Source: Ascarosepion bandense
Taxonomy: Eukaryota > Mollusca > Cephalopoda > Sepiida > Sepiidae
Reading direction: 5' to 3'
Length of the DNA: 64,000 bases
Assembly (NCBI GenBank): GCA_037127315.1
Contig: JBBBDQ010001918.1
Location: forward strand, 3,557,501 to 3,621,500
A program made the translations under genes and the position numbers. The notes under the pieces were generated by a model that made no database searches, was not told the origin of the DNA, and was given only the letters and a program-made list of their open reading frames with translations. Numbering within the stretch: the stretch's first letter is position 1; each line of letters opens with the position of its first letter. Below, piece after piece: positions 1 to 11,749 of this stretch.

Positions 1-470
1 ATCGTGGTTCTCCATAATGTCCTTTCCATTGTAGCACTTAATATATGTTTCTTTTTATCTCTCCTAAACCTTCTTCGGAAATCTGTTCACTCAAGTTCTT
101 TCAGAATGTTGTCAATTGTGGCTCTCCACAATTCCCTTTCTTTTGTATCTAATCTAAACTTATTTATAAATGGAACTTTGTCTCTGTGTGTGTCCGTTAC
201 CTATAGACTCCGAAACGGCTGAACCGATTTTCTAAAAGATTTACACAGTTGTACTATAAGCGTCTGCGAGTGTTCTTATCTAGGTATTGTGTCGAGGTAT
301 CTCCGATAAATATCGAAAATCGATAATCGAAAAAATCGGGTTATAGAAGGAGTGGTCCGATTTTAATCAAATTTGATACACTCAGAGACAAAGACATAAG
401 AAATGATATTCAGAAGTTTTAAAGTTGCAGTTCTTATAATAGTGCAGAAAATCGATAATATATATATATA
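1..470. other. AT-rich sequence, no gene recognised
   Basis: No convincing coding region is seen. Short open frames here have no recognisable domain. A phrase reading CCGAAACGGCTGAACCGATT near 210 resembles a motif common in dispersed animal repeats, so the stretch is probably old repeat debris. It ends in a short TA run just before a 90-bp direct repeat. Confidence 0.4.
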
Positions 471-560
471 GCTGGACAACCAAAGGGTTATTTATTTCGT
501 CTTTTTAAACTTGCTAGAGAAGGTTCTGTAAATTAGTTTAGCTTCGAAGGCTTCTTTCGA
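471..560 (+). repeat. 90-bp direct repeat, copy 1
   Basis: This segment, starting GGACAACCAAAGGGTTATTT and ending GAAGGCTTCTTTCGA, is repeated almost base for base at 975-1064, 504 bp downstream and in the same orientation. Only about three differences are visible by eye. The 414 bp between them hold no recognisable gene. The pair could be a local duplication or two fragments of one dispersed repeat; no terminal motifs of an LTR element are evident. Confidence 0.85.
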
Positions 561-974
561 TATGAACTGATCGAGAAATAATTTACCTTATTTTGTTATT
601 AGAACCTGTTGCAATATCTTTATTTTAAAGAATTTAAGTGTAAAATGGCTCCGATAATTTATTCTACATCCCTTTACCCCGGCCATAAGTCGTTTGCTCT
701 CTGTCCCCTCTCTCTCACTCTCACAGTCCCTCTCTTTTCGTGCTCGGTCATGCTAACAATTCAGTCGACTGGCCGCCACTATTAAAATGAGTTGAAATAT
801 CTTGGTGTCATTGTTTGCTGGAATTTCTCACTCGACTTCAGTTCAAAGTTTATCTGTTTTGTAAGTGGCCAGCCATTCTTGTTTTTCTTGTATTTAATGT
901 TAATTTTCTTTTCGCCATTGTTAAATAAGAAACTGTATTTTGCCTCTAACTACGACGGTAATTTTTTCCTTTCA

Positions 975-1064
975 GATGGACAACCAAAGGGTTATTTATT
1001 CCGTCTTTTTAAACTTGCTAGAGAAGGTTCTGTAAATTAGTTTAGCTTCGAAGGCTTCTTTCGA
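975..1064 (+). repeat. 90-bp direct repeat, copy 2
   Basis: Second copy of the segment at 471-560, same orientation. The flanks differ between copies: a TA run precedes copy 1, while a pyrimidine tract ending in CAG precedes copy 2. Homology therefore stops close to the listed ends. Confidence 0.85.
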
Positions 1065-1129
1065 ATTTAAGTTGAAACTTGAAGGAAAAAAAAATCTTCA
1101 GTTTCAACTTCTCACGTTTTTGTTTTAAT

Positions 1130-1977
1130 ATTATTATTTCAATTGGAGTAGATAGACTAAACCATTGCCCGGTTCACACTCCATCCACGTCTACTGAACA
1201 AATTAAGACGCTCATCCCATGTTTCCTGTTTAGGATGCGGTTTCCGGTTTTCTCTTTTCCAATCTTCCCACTTTTTTTTTTCAATTGGAGTAGATAGACT
1301 AAACTATCGCCCGGTACACACTCCACCCACGTCTATTGAACAGGTGAAGAGGCTCATCCCTTGTTTCCTGTTTAGGATGCAGTTTCTAGTTTTCTCTTTT
1401 CCAATCTCACTTTTTTTCAATTGGAGTAGATAGACTCAACTATCGCCCGGTTCACACTCCACCCTCGTCTATTGAACAGGTGAAGAGGCTCATCTCTTGT
1501 TTCGTGCTTAGGATGCAGTTTCCGGTTTTCTCTTTTCCAATCTGCTTACTTTTTTTTTCAATTGGAGTAGATACACTAAACTATCGCCCGGTTCACACTC
1601 CACCCACTTTTATTGAACAGGTGAAGAGGCTCATCCCTTGTTCCCTGTTTAGGATGCAGTTTCCGGTTTTCTCTTTTCCAATCTTCTTACTTTTTTTTCC
1701 AATTGGAGTAGATAGATTAAACTATCGGCCGGTTCACACTCCACCCACTTTTATTGAACAGGTGAAGAGGCTCATCCCTTGTTTCCTGTTTAGGATGCGG
1801 TTTCCGTTTTACTCTTTTCCAATCTTCTCACTTTTTTTCTCAATTGGAGTAGATAGACTAAACTATCGCCCGGTTCACACTCCACCCTCGTCTATTGAAC
1901 AGGTGAAGAGGCTCATCCCTTGTTTCCTGTTTAGGATGCGGTTTCAGGTTTTCTCTTTTCCAATCTTTTCACTCCTA
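1130..1977 (+). repeat. 141-bp tandem repeat, six units
   Basis: The marker CAATTGGAGTAGATA recurs at about 1140, 1282, 1418, 1559, 1700 and 1841, giving spacings of 142, 136, 141, 141 and 141 bp. Each unit also carries CGCCCGGTTCACACTCCACC, a TTGAACAGGTGAAGAGGCTC segment, and a T-rich stretch. The last unit runs directly into a LINE-type 3' tail at 1978-2030. Two diverged units in reverse orientation, again next to that tail, occur at 41985-42285. A 202-codon open frame across the units is a by-product of 141 being a multiple of three. Confidence 0.92.
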
Positions 1978-2030
1978 TGTAGCCCCCTGCACATCAGTCT
2001 TGCTTGGGGTGATATGATTAAAAAAAATAT
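1978..2030 (+). mobile_element. LINE/SINE-type 3' tail
   Basis: The sequence CCCCCTGCACATCAGT followed by CTTGCTTGGGGTGATATGAT and an A-rich run matches the 3' termini of the jockey/L2-like LINE fragments elsewhere in the window (for example 48985-49047 and 62565-62620). Here it directly follows the sixth 141-bp unit, so the tandem repeat lies where the 3' UTR of a retrotransposon would be. Confidence 0.75.
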
Positions 2031-2352
2031 ATATAAAAGGCAAGATGTTTGTGTGTGTGTGTCTGTTTATTTGCTTGTATGTCTGTAATTTTTTCAGCTC
2101 TTTTATTTTAGTTTTTGCTTCGGGTTTGGCTCTAAGTAGGTATAATTGTAGTTCTTAGTCTCAGCCATGATACCATTCACTCAGAGGACTTATTTAGCCT
2201 TCAAAATTCAGTTTACGACGAAAAAAACTTGTTTGATATCGATACCAGGAAATCAAAATTTGACTTACATTCATTCATTTATCTTTCAGTCTATAGTTTC
2301 GCTTTAACTGGAAGCAACTATTGAATTTTAGTCTTTCGTGTCAACGTCCAAA

Positions 2353-2425
2353 GAGTCTGAGCTCCAGGACCATGGATTAGTTTTAAAGCTTTCATTACAC
2401 CCGAGCAACGCCGGGCTATACTGCT
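2353..2425 (+). repeat. 73-bp direct repeat, copy 1
   Basis: The segment from GAGTCTGAGCTCCAGGACCA to GCCGGGCTATACTGCT is repeated at 2534-2606 with very few differences. A (TA)n tract of about 46 bp (2430-2476) and about 57 bp of AT-rich sequence separate the copies. The CCCGAGCAACGCCGGG motif is typical of dispersed repeat ends in invertebrates. No coding function. Confidence 0.85.

Positions 2426-2429
<4 letters not shown>

Positions 2430-2476
<47 letters not shown>
2430..2476. repeat. (TA)n microsatellite
   Basis: Uninterrupted TA dinucleotide tract of about 23 units, lying between the two copies of the 73-bp direct repeat. Confidence 0.95.
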
Positions 2477-2479
<3 letters not shown>

Positions 2480-2533
2480 GTGCGATTGATAAATTGTCGC
2501 AATTATTTTATTATTTCAAATATTCTTTAGGCT

Positions 2534-2606
2534 GAGTCTAAGCTCCAGGACCATGGATTAGTTTTAAAGCTTTCATTACACCCGAGTAACGCCGGGCTAT
2601 ACTGCT
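2534..2606 (+). repeat. 73-bp direct repeat, copy 2
   Basis: Second copy of the repeat at 2353-2425, same orientation, 181 bp downstream. It carries GAGTAACGCC where copy 1 has GAGCAACGCC. Confidence 0.85.
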
Positions 2607-2851
2607 AGTCTGTTAATAAATTTTATTTTTTTGTTATTTCTCTTAACCTCTTTTCTGCAATCTATTTACTCAAGTTTGCTATGTAAGTTATGCAATTTTC
2701 CCTCTGTCCTGTGTGTATCTAATTTGTCAAACCCTCCCTCCTTATTACGTGCCCTAGAAATTTCAGCTGTCTTTTTCTGGTGTTACATATGAAATTTTGT
2801 TTTGCACTTATCGAAACTGTATGGTGAACAGAGATATTCTTCTCCCACCGT

Positions 2852-3010
2852 CAGTCAGTTAAGTGCTATACGTGATACACGCCTAGGGCAATCATGTTTC
2901 GAAAGAGACATGACAGAAGATTAACCCGCAGTAGGTTGCCATTGCTTTCTGCGGTAGACTGGTTGCCAGCCAAGGCTATAGAACTCAGTCTGGCCTATTA
3001 TTTAACCCAC
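2852..3010 (-). mobile_element. tRNA-derived SINE (family A), headless copy
   Basis: Read on the minus strand, this is the body of a SINE found eight times here: GGCAACCAGTCTACCGCAGA, AGCAATGGCAACCTACTGCG, a segment around ATGTCTCTTTCGA, and a GTATCACG...CACTTAACTGACTGAC tail. Full copies (42934-43250 and 44985-45245) start with a tRNA-like head. This copy lacks the head and has a short deletion in the GTCAGTCATG region. Its name in any repeat library is unknown to me. Confidence 0.8.
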
Positions 3011-3789
3011 AACTGGAAGTTACTTTGGATTTAAATAGGTCCCTTCCCTAAATCGATGAAAAAACACCATAGTATGAAGAAAAAAGGCTCCAGACTTTAT
3101 TAAGACAAATGTTTTTCATCAAAATGTTCATATTATTATAAAGAGGAAAGATCGAAGTATTTTAAAATTATTTTTGAAATTTTTAATAATTTTTTCTATT
3201 ACGTTCGAAATTTTGATAAAAAAATCTTGTTTTGATTTTCATTAGCGGGAAATCGAATCGTAATCAGAGTTTATTGGATAATGCAATAGATTCCGTGAAA
3301 AACACTTTACTTTGTAAATTATTTCAAAAATCAAATAATTGTCTGAATTTAATGAAACCTTCAGGATTTATTCACAAATGAATGAAATGATTTTTGAAAT
3401 TGTTATTTTAAAAAAATCTTGGTAATTTTTTTTTTTTTTTACATCTGCTACCTCCTCCATGTAAATTCATGAAATTGTAAAATTTAAATTTTGTTGGGAA
3501 ATTTGGTTTCATTTGTTAAACGCAGGGGAATGTAAATCATCTCTTTTTGTTTTCAAACATTTGGTCTTTATTTCCAAAAATCTCCTCCCAATAGTAAATG
3601 AAAAATGCAAAAAAGCTATAACATTATTTAATTTGATGAGCATCCATTACACCCACTGGTGTGTATTTGCTGTTTCCGTAACAAACTTTTTTTTTATGGG
3701 GCAGGGTTTTCAGCCCTGCGCACAACTTCTAAACCTGGAGGAAGGTGATTTTCTAAGCGTAGCTTAGACGTGTCACACAGCCGAAAGTA
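3011..3789. other. AT-rich sequence, nothing recognised
   Basis: Long A- and T-runs with no recognisable domain, repeat or RNA gene. An 84-codon open frame at 3513-3767 has no identifiable similarity and an unremarkable composition, so I do not call it a gene. Confidence 0.5.
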
Positions 3790-3877
3790 AGGGACACACA
3801 GTGAGGATCGAACTCACTACACAATTGTCATCGATTTAAGGGAGATGAGCTTGGTAACCATTACACCACCGCAAGTT
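3790..3877 (-). pseudogene. tRNA-like sequence (Glu/Asp-type head)
   Basis: On the minus strand GCGGTGGTGTAATGGTTACC resembles a tRNA D-arm with internal promoter box A, and GTAGTGAGTTCGATCCTCAC resembles a T-arm with box B. The acceptor ends do not pair convincingly and the middle is too irregular for a clean anticodon arm. It is most likely a tRNA pseudogene or the head of a tRNA-derived SINE. A related sequence lies at 6150-6245. Confidence 0.6.
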
Positions 3878-4099
3878 GGCTAACTGCTCTAATAAATAAT
3901 ATATATTAAGAACTTTAAATCTGAAAGAAGAATTTTTTTTCGATTAATAATGAAATTTTAAAAGAATTCTTTTTCAGTTTTTAAATTAAAAAGTTAGGAA
4001 AATATTTTGAAAATACTTTAAAAATTGTTTGCGTTAGTTATTAGGTTATTAAGTGAAGGGTATATTTAGTAATCGAAAATTGAAAAGTTTCATACAAAT

Positions 4100-4101
4100 C
4101 G

Positions 4102-4141
<40 letters not shown>

Positions 4142-4144
4142 AAT

Positions 4145-4200
<56 letters not shown>

Positions 4201-4255
4201 ATATATATATATATATATATACAAATCGTCGATATATATATATATATACAAATCG

Positions 4256-4291
<36 letters not shown>
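4100..4291. repeat. Compound (TA)n microsatellite with ACAAATCGTCGA interruptions
   Basis: Four TA tracts are separated by recurring short interruptions reading ACAAATCG(TCG). The phrase ACAAATCGTCGATATAT occurs at about 4095, 4220 and 4247, with a shortened form at about 4139. Interruptions and TA runs seem to have been copied together. The open frame across it, rich in I and Y, is not a gene. Confidence 0.9.
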
Positions 4292-4296
<5 letters not shown>

Positions 4297-6149
4297 TTAA
4301 AAATAATTATTAATTTTTTTGTGTATCTGAAGTTTATTTTTTTGTATGGTAATTTCTGTGGTTATGTGTTTCACGGTATTTTTTCCCTTACAAGAAAAAT
4401 TTGAACAACCTTGTCATATCTTGCATCTGTGTGGCTGTTATCACATGTCAAATAATACGGGGAAAGTTCAGAAAGATCAACACTTTTTAAAAAAATAGTT
4501 TTATTCTAAATTTCATGTTATAAATAAGTGATACTTATGTAAATCAAATTAATTTAACTTTAAATTTGCTAATTACCAAAAATAATGTGACATAGATGTA
4601 TATGATATTTTTGCAAGTTTTTTAAAACCGATAATTAACTTTGTTTACAAATGTGTCGATCGCTCAAAAATAGCCGACAAATTGAAAAAATTGTAAAATA
4701 ATCTGAAAATTTGAGATTCCAATCAATATAATTTCCTTTTGAAATACAGCGGAGTATTTTGCTTACTGGAAATAGTTAATTTAATTATTTAGATTTCAAT
4801 TAAAACTAAAATAAAAGTTTCGAGGAAACTGTTTTTATTTTTAAAGATTTAGTTGAAAAGTTACGTAACGAAAATGAGTGGAGATACATAGATTTAGGGC
4901 ATACAACTAAAAAGACCTGTGAAAATTTCACGGTTTTCCTAATTAAAGTTTTTAATGAATCATAATTCTTAATTGTTAAATTAATGATTGAATAGAATCA
5001 TGGAGGGTTTTACGACAATAAAATAAAGATAGAAGTGGGTAGAAATAAAAAGATTTAAGATTGTCAGCTTTTTCCATTTCACTAAAAGATCTGTTAAACA
5101 CTTCTTCCTGTCTTTCTTTCTTTCTTTCATTTTCTCACTGAAATCAGGCAGTGTTTTCCCCCCCTCTAAGGAGATCAAAACGGAATAGTCCATTATTTCC
5201 GAGATATTGGCAGGAGACACAGTTATCTTCCCATATTTCTTTCTTTCTTACTTTTTTTTTCTTTCCAGCCAAATCGCCGTCTTACGAACATATATCTAAT
5301 AATAATTAAAAATTTAATGGCGATTGTTTTATTTAGTTTACGTTGATTGATACTGTGCGTTTGAAAAATGCCGCCTTTACACGGTCACCATCGGTCGTTG
5401 GCCCTTCGGCCGGGAAGCATGATCAACTAAGGCCAGCTAAGAGACAAGCTTAGACCAGCTGAAATAAGCTTAGTACGCAGTCAACGCAGATGTGGGGGCC
5501 GAGTAAATTCGACTTTGTGTCACAACTTGCCTCAGAATGTGTGAGTGTGAAAAGCAGATACGGCTTCTCAACGTTTTGGCAATGATCAAAGTGAAGTATC
5601 TGTTTTTATCAGCTTAATCTGATTCTTTTTTCACTTCGATCTGGCCTTCCTTTCTAATTTCTTTCATTCATTTTCTTAACGAAACAAAGCCTTTTCCCTT
5701 CTTTCAGCACGATCAAAACGAATAGTCCATTATTTCTGAGGTATTAACAGGGCGTAACGGTCGTGCTAATTAACGAACTGGGAGCAAGCAGAATTACAAT
5801 AGGATAATATTATTTAGAATTTTATTTTCTTTGAAAGTGACTTGTTATTAACATGTTTATTTTTTTAAAACTTAGACTGAAGAAAATATTTTATATATTG
5901 TGTACACAATTTTAAATATTTAAATTGCGTATTAAATTGCGTATTAAATATTTAAATTGCGTATTTAAATTGCGTATTTAATAATATTTTTCTTTTCTTG
6001 TGCTGCATGACAGTTTATTTTCTTAATCATTTTACCTTAAGCAAGACAATAAAGTTATTAAAATACAAGAAATTACTGAGTATTAGGGACTATGAGGAAA
6101 AGACCGCTATTAAGGAGAGTTGTTTCTCAGCGCCGAACAGGGCAGAAAG
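4292..6149. other. AT-rich intergenic sequence with weak internal duplications
   Basis: No gene is supported. A diverged direct repeat is visible: GATCAAAACGGAATAGTCCA with following bases at about 5172-5214 recurs at about 5709-5750, each preceded by a CTTTCTTTC-type pyrimidine tract. A 16-bp degenerate tandem (ATTAAATTGCGTATTTAAAT-like) occupies about 5921-5983. The remainder is A/T runs. Confidence 0.55.
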
Positions 6150-6245
6150 CAATGGTGAACGAATGAGGATCGCACTCACTACTTAGTTGTTACTTAGTTG
6201 TAATAAGTTCTAGTTTGCTAACCATTATACCACTCTGAGATGCCC
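6150..6245 (-). pseudogene. tRNA-like sequence with expanded middle
   Basis: On the minus strand AGAGTGGTATAATGGTTAGC resembles a tRNA D-arm/box A, and AGTGAGTGCGATCCTCAT resembles a box B with one consensus change. Between them is a small duplication (ACTTAGTTGTT twice on the plus strand) that stretches the anticodon and variable region. It resembles 3790-3877 and is probably a SINE head or tRNA pseudogene. The satellite array begins about 85 bp downstream. Confidence 0.55.
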
Positions 6246-9200
6246 AACTGTTCATTAAGGAGAGAGGCAAATAAAAGAGTAATTATTTAAAAGACACAAG
6301 ATAACGATTGGCATTGCAATGTTGAATGAAAGTTTGAGTTTGAGTTTGAGTTTTGTTTAACGGCATATCAACCTCTGTGGGTTATTCAATGCCAAAATGG
6401 TGGGGTTTGTTTTCTTTTTGAGTTTGAGTTTTGTTTAACGGCATATCAACCTCTGTGGGTTATTCAATGCCAAAATGGTGGGGTTTGTTTTCTTTTTTGA
6501 GTTTGAGTTTTGTTTAACGGCATATCAACCTCTGTGTGTTATTCAATGCCAAAATGGTGGGGTTCGTTTTCTTTTTGAGTTTGAGTTTTGTTTAACGGCA
6601 TATCAACCTCTGTGGGTTATTCAATGCCAAAATGGTGGGGTTCGTTTTCTTTTTTGAGTTTGAGTTTTGTTTAACGGCATATCAAACCCTGTGGGTTATT
6701 CAATGCCAAAAAGGTGGGGTTTGTTTTCTTTTTGAGTTTGAGTTTTGTTAAACGGCATATCAACCTCTGTGGGTTATTCAATGCCAAAATGGTGGGGTTT
6801 GTTTTATTTTTGAGTTTGAGTTTTGTTTAACGGCATATCAACCTCTGTGGGTTATTCAATGCCAAAATGGTGGGGTTTGTTTACTTTTTGAGTTTGAGTT
6901 TTGTTTAACGGCATATCAACCTCTGTGGGTTATTCAATGCCAAAATGGTGGGGTTTGTTTTCTTTTTGAGTTTGAGTTTTGTTTAAGGGCATATCAACCT
7001 CTGTGGGTTATTCAATACCAAAATGGTGGGGTTCGTTTTCTTTTTGAGTTTGAGTTTTGTTTAACGGCATATCAACCTCTGTGGGTTATTCAATGCCAAA
7101 ATGGTGGGGTTTGTTTTCTTTTTGAGTTTGAGTTTTGTTTAACGGCATATCAACCTCTGTGGGTTATTCAATGCCAAAATGGTGGGGTTTGTTTTCTTTT
7201 TGAGTTTGAGTTTTGTTAAACGGCATATCAACCTCTGTGGGTTATTCAATGCCAAAATGGTGGGGTTTGTTTTCTTTTTGAGTTTGAGTTTTGTTAAACG
7301 GCATATCAACCTCTGTGGGTTATTCAATGCCAAAAAGGTGGGGTTTGTTTTCTTTTTGAGTTTGAGTTTTGTTTAACGGCATATAAACCTCTGTGGGTTA
7401 TTCAATGCCAAAATGGTGGGGTTTGTTTTCTTTTTGAGTTTGAGTTTTGTTAAACGGCATATCAACCTCTGTGGGTTATTCAATGCCAAAATGGTGGGGT
7501 TTGTTTTCTATTTGAGTTTGAGTTTTGTTTAACGGCATATCAACCTCTGTGGGTTATTCAATGCCAAAAAGGTGGGGTTTGTTTTCTTTTTGAGTTTGAG
7601 TTTTGTTTAACGGCATATCAACCTCTGTGGGTTATTCAATGCCAAAAAGGTGGGGTTTGTTTTCTTTTTGAGTTTGAGATTTGTTTAACGGCATATCAAC
7701 CTCTGTGGGTTATTCAATGCCAAAAAGGTGGGGTTTGTTTTCTTTTTTGAGTTTGAGGTTTGTTTAACGGCATATCAACCTCTGTGGGTTATTCAATGCC
7801 AAAAAGGTGGGGTTTGTTTTCTTTTTGAGTTTGAGTTTTGTTTAACGGCATATCAACCTCTGTGGGTTATTCAATGCCAAAATGGTGGGGTTTGGTTTCT
7901 TTTTGAGTTTGAGTTTTGTTTAACGGCATATCAACCTCTGTGGGTTATTCAATGCCAAAATGGTGGGGTTTGGTTTCTTTTTGAGTTTGAGTTTTGTTAA
8001 ACGGCATATCAACCTCTGTGGGTAATTGAATGCCAAAATGGTGGGGTTTGTTTTCTTTTTGAGTTTGAGTTTTGTTTAACGGCATATCAACCTCTGTGGG
8101 TTATTCAATGCCAAAAAGGTGGGGTTTGTTTTGTTTTGAGTTTGAGTTTTGTTTAACGGCATATCAACCTCTGTGGGTTATTCAATGCCAAAAAGGTGGG
8201 GTTTGTTTTCTTTTTGAGTTTGAGTTTTGTTTAACGGCATATCAACCTCTGTGGGTTATTCAATGCCAAAAAGGTGGGGTTTGTTTTCTTTTTGAGTTTG
8301 AGTTTTGTTTAACGGCATATCAACCTCTGTGGGTTATTCAATGCCAAAAAGGTGGGGTTTGTTTTCTTTTTGAGTTTGAGTTTAGTTTAACGGCATATCA
8401 ACCTCTGTGGGTTATTCAATGCCAAAAAGGTGGGGTTTGTTTTCTTTTTGAGTTTTGTTTAACGGCATATCAACCTCTGTGGGTTATTCAATGCCAAAAA
8501 GGTGGGGTTTGTTTTCTTTTTGAGTTTGAGTTTTGTTTAACGGCATATCAACCTCTGTGGGTTATTGATTGCCAAAAAGGTGGGGTTTGTTTTCTTTTTG
8601 AATTTGAGTTTTGTTTAACGGCATATCAACCTCTGTGGGTTATTCAATACCAAAATGGTGGGGTTTGGTTTCTTTTTGAGTTTGAGTTTTGTTTAACGGC
8701 ATATCAACCTCTGTGGGTTATTCAATGCCAAAATGGTGGGGTTTGGTTTCTTTTTGAGTTTGAGTTTTGTTTAACGGCATATCAACCTCTGTGGGTTATT
8801 CAATGCCAAAAAGGTGGGGTTTGTTTTCTTTTTGAGTTTGAGTTTTGTTTAACGGCATATCAACCTCTGTGGGTTATTCAATGCCAAAAAGGTGGGGTTT
8901 GTTTTCTTTTTGAGTTTGAGTTTTGTTTAACGGCATATCAACCTCTGTGGGTTATTCAATGCCAAAATGGTGGGGTTTGGTTTCTTTTTGAGTTTGAGTT
9001 TTGTTAATCGGCATATCAACCTCTGTGGGTTATTCAATGCCAAAATGGTGGGGTTTGTTTTCTTTTTGAGTTTGAGTTTTGTTTAACGGCATATCAACCT
9101 CTGTGGGTTATTCAATGCCAAAAAGGTGGGGTTTGTTTTCTTTTTGAGTTTGAGTTTTGTTTAACGGCATATCAACCTCTGTGGGTTATTCAATGCCAAA

Positions 9201-9420
9201 AAGGTGGGGTTTGTTTTCTTTTTGAGTTTGAGTTTTGTTTAACGGCATATCAACCTCTGTGGGTTATTCAAAGCCAAAATGGTGGGGTTTGTTTTCTTTT
9301 TGAGTTTGAGTTTTGTTTAACGGCATATCAACCTCTGTGGGTTATTCAATGCCAAAAAGGTGGGGTTTGTTTTCTTTTAGAGTTTGAGTTTTGTTTAACG
9401 GCATATCAACCTCTGTGGGT

Positions 9421-10130
9421 TATTCAATGCCAAAATGGTGGGGTTTGGTTTCTTTTTGAGTTTGAGTTTTGTTTAACGGCATGTCAACCTCTGTGGGTTA
9501 TTCAATGCCAAAATGGTGGGGTTTGGTTTCTTTTTGAGTTTGAGTTTTGTTTAACGGCATATCAACCTCTGTGGGTTATTCAATGCCAAAAAGGTGGGGT
9601 TTGTTATCTTTTTGAGTTTGAGTTTTGTTTAACGGCATATCAACCTCTGTGGGTTATTCAATGTCAAAATGGTGGGGTTTGTTTTCTTTTTGAGTTTGAG
9701 TTTTGTTTAACGGCATATCAACCTCTGTGGGTTATTCAATGCCAAAAAGGTGGGGTTTGTTTTCTTTTTGAGTTTGAGTTTTGTTTAACGGCATATCAAC
9801 CTCTGTGGGTTATTCAATGCCAAAAAGGTGGGGTTTGTTTTCTTTATGAGTTTGAGTTTTGTTTAACGGCATATCAACCATTGTGGGTTATTCAATGCCA
9901 AAATGGTGGGGTTTGGTTTCTTTTTGAGTTTGAGTTTTGTTTAACGGCATATCAACCTCTGTGGGTTATTCAATGCCAAAATGGTGGGGTTTGGTTTCTT
10001 TTTGAGTTTGAGTTTTGTTTAACGGCATATCAACCTCTGTGGGTTATTCAATGCCAAAAAGGTGGGGTTTGTTTTCTTTTTGAGTTTGAGTTTTTTTTAA
10101 CGGCATATCAACCATTGTGGGTTATTCAAT
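9421..10130 (+). repeat. Higher-order block within the satellite, copy 1
   Basis: A run of about nine monomers whose rare variants recur exactly 1,404 bp (18 x 78) later. Markers are CATGTCAACC (ATGTCA at 9481 and 10885), TTGTTATCTT (9601 and 11005), ATGTCAAAAT (9661 and 11065), ATATCAACCATTG (9871 and 11275) and an eight-T run (10091 and 11495). Five shared private variants at one fixed offset show a block duplication rather than independent mutation. Confidence 0.9.
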
Positions 10131-10824
10131 GCCAAAATGTGGGGTTTGGTTTCTTTTTGAGTTTGAGTTTTGTTTAACGGCATATCAACCTCTGTGGGTT
10201 ATTCAATGCCAAAATGGTGGGGTTTGGTTTCTTTTTGAGTTTGAGTTTTGTTTAACGGCATATCAACCTCTGTGGGTTATTCAATGCCAAAAAGGTGGGG
10301 TTTGTTTTCTTTTTGAGTTTGAGTTTTGTTTAACGGCATATCAACCTCTGTGGGTTATTCAAAGCCAAAATGGTGGGGTTTGTTTTCTTTTTGAGTTTGA
10401 GTTTTGTTTAACGGCATATCAACCTCTGTGGGTTATTCAATGCCAAAAAGGTGGGGTTTGTTTTCTTTTTGAGTTTGAGTTTTGTTTAACGGCATATCAA
10501 CCTCTGTGGGTTATTCAATGCCAAAATGGTGGGGCTTGGTTTCTTTTTGAGTTTGAGTTTTGTTTAACGGCATATCAACCTCTGTGGGTTATTCAATGCC
10601 AAAAAGGTGGGGTTTGTTTTCTTTTTTGAGTTTGAGTTTTGTTTAACGGCATATCAACCATTGTGGGTTATTCAATGCCAAAATGGTGGGGTTTGGTTTC
10701 TTTTTGAGTTTGAGTTTTGTTTAACGGCATATCAACCTCTGTGGGTTATTCAATGCCAAAAAGGTGGGGTTTGTTTTCTTTTTGAGTTTGAGTTTTGTTT
10801 AACGGCATATCAACCTCTGTGGGT

Positions 10825-11534
10825 TATTCAATGCCAAAATGGTGGGGTTTGGTTTCTTTTTGAGTTTGAGTTTTGTTTAACGGCATGTCAACCTCTGTGG
10901 GTTATTCAATGCCAAAATGGTGGGGTTTGGTTTCTTTTTGAGTTTGAGATTTGTTTAACGGCATATCAACCTCTGTGGGTTATTCAATGCCAAAAAGGTG
11001 GGGTTTGTTATCTTTTTGAGTTTGAGTTTTGTTTAACGGCATATCAACCTCTGTGGGTTATTCAATGTCAAAATGGTGGGGTTTGTTTTCTTTTTGAGTT
11101 TGAGTTTTGTTTAACGGCATATCAACCTCTGTGGGTTATTCAATGCCAAAAAGGTGGGGTTTGTTTTCTTTTTGAGTTTGAGTTTTGTTTAACGGCATAT
11201 CAACCTCTGTGGGTTATTCAATGCCAAAAAGGTGGGGTTTGTTTTCTTTTTGAGTTTGAGTTTTGTTTAACGGCATATCAACCATTGTGGGTTATTCAAT
11301 GCCAAAATGGTGGGGTTTGGTTTCTTTTTGAGTTTGAGTTTTGTTTAACGGCATATCAACCTCTGTGGGTTATTCAATGCCAAAATGGTGGGGTTTGGTT
11401 TCTTTTTGAGTTTGAGTTTTGTTTAACGGCATATCAACCTCTGTGGGTTATTCAATGCCAAAAAGGTGGGGTTTGTTTTCTTTTTGAGTTTGAGTTTTTT
11501 TTAACGGCATATCAACCATTGTGGGTTATTCAAT
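10825..11534 (+). repeat. Higher-order block within the satellite, copy 2
   Basis: Second copy of the block at 9421-10130, displaced by exactly 18 monomers. It carries at least one private change (GAGATTTG near 10948) absent from copy 1, so it has diverged slightly since duplication. Confidence 0.88.
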
Positions 11535-11749
11535 GCCAAAATGGTGGGGTTTGGTTTCTTTTTGAGTTTGAGTTTTGTTTAACGGCATATCAACCTCTGT
11601 GAGTTATTCAATGCCAAAATGGTGGGGTTTGGTTTCTTTTTGAGTTTGAGTTTTGTTTAACGGCATATCAACCTCTGTGGGTTATTCAATGCCAAAAAGG
11701 TGGGGTTTGTTTTCTTTTTGAGTTTGAGTTTTGTTTAACGGCATATCAA

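Noticed and set aside
1480..2088. 202-codon open frame with repeated FRMQFPVFSFPI units
   Set aside because: It is the translation of the 141-bp tandem repeat (141 is a multiple of three) plus part of a LINE tail; no independent coding evidence.
3513..3767. 84-codon open frame as a small gene
   Set aside because: No domain, no splice or promoter evidence and AT-rich composition; frames of this length arise by chance in such DNA.
4053..4313. Plus-strand open frame with IYIYIY composition (also 59660-59914, 60074-60397)
   Set aside because: Translation of (TA)n or (TG)n microsatellites; no supporting domain.
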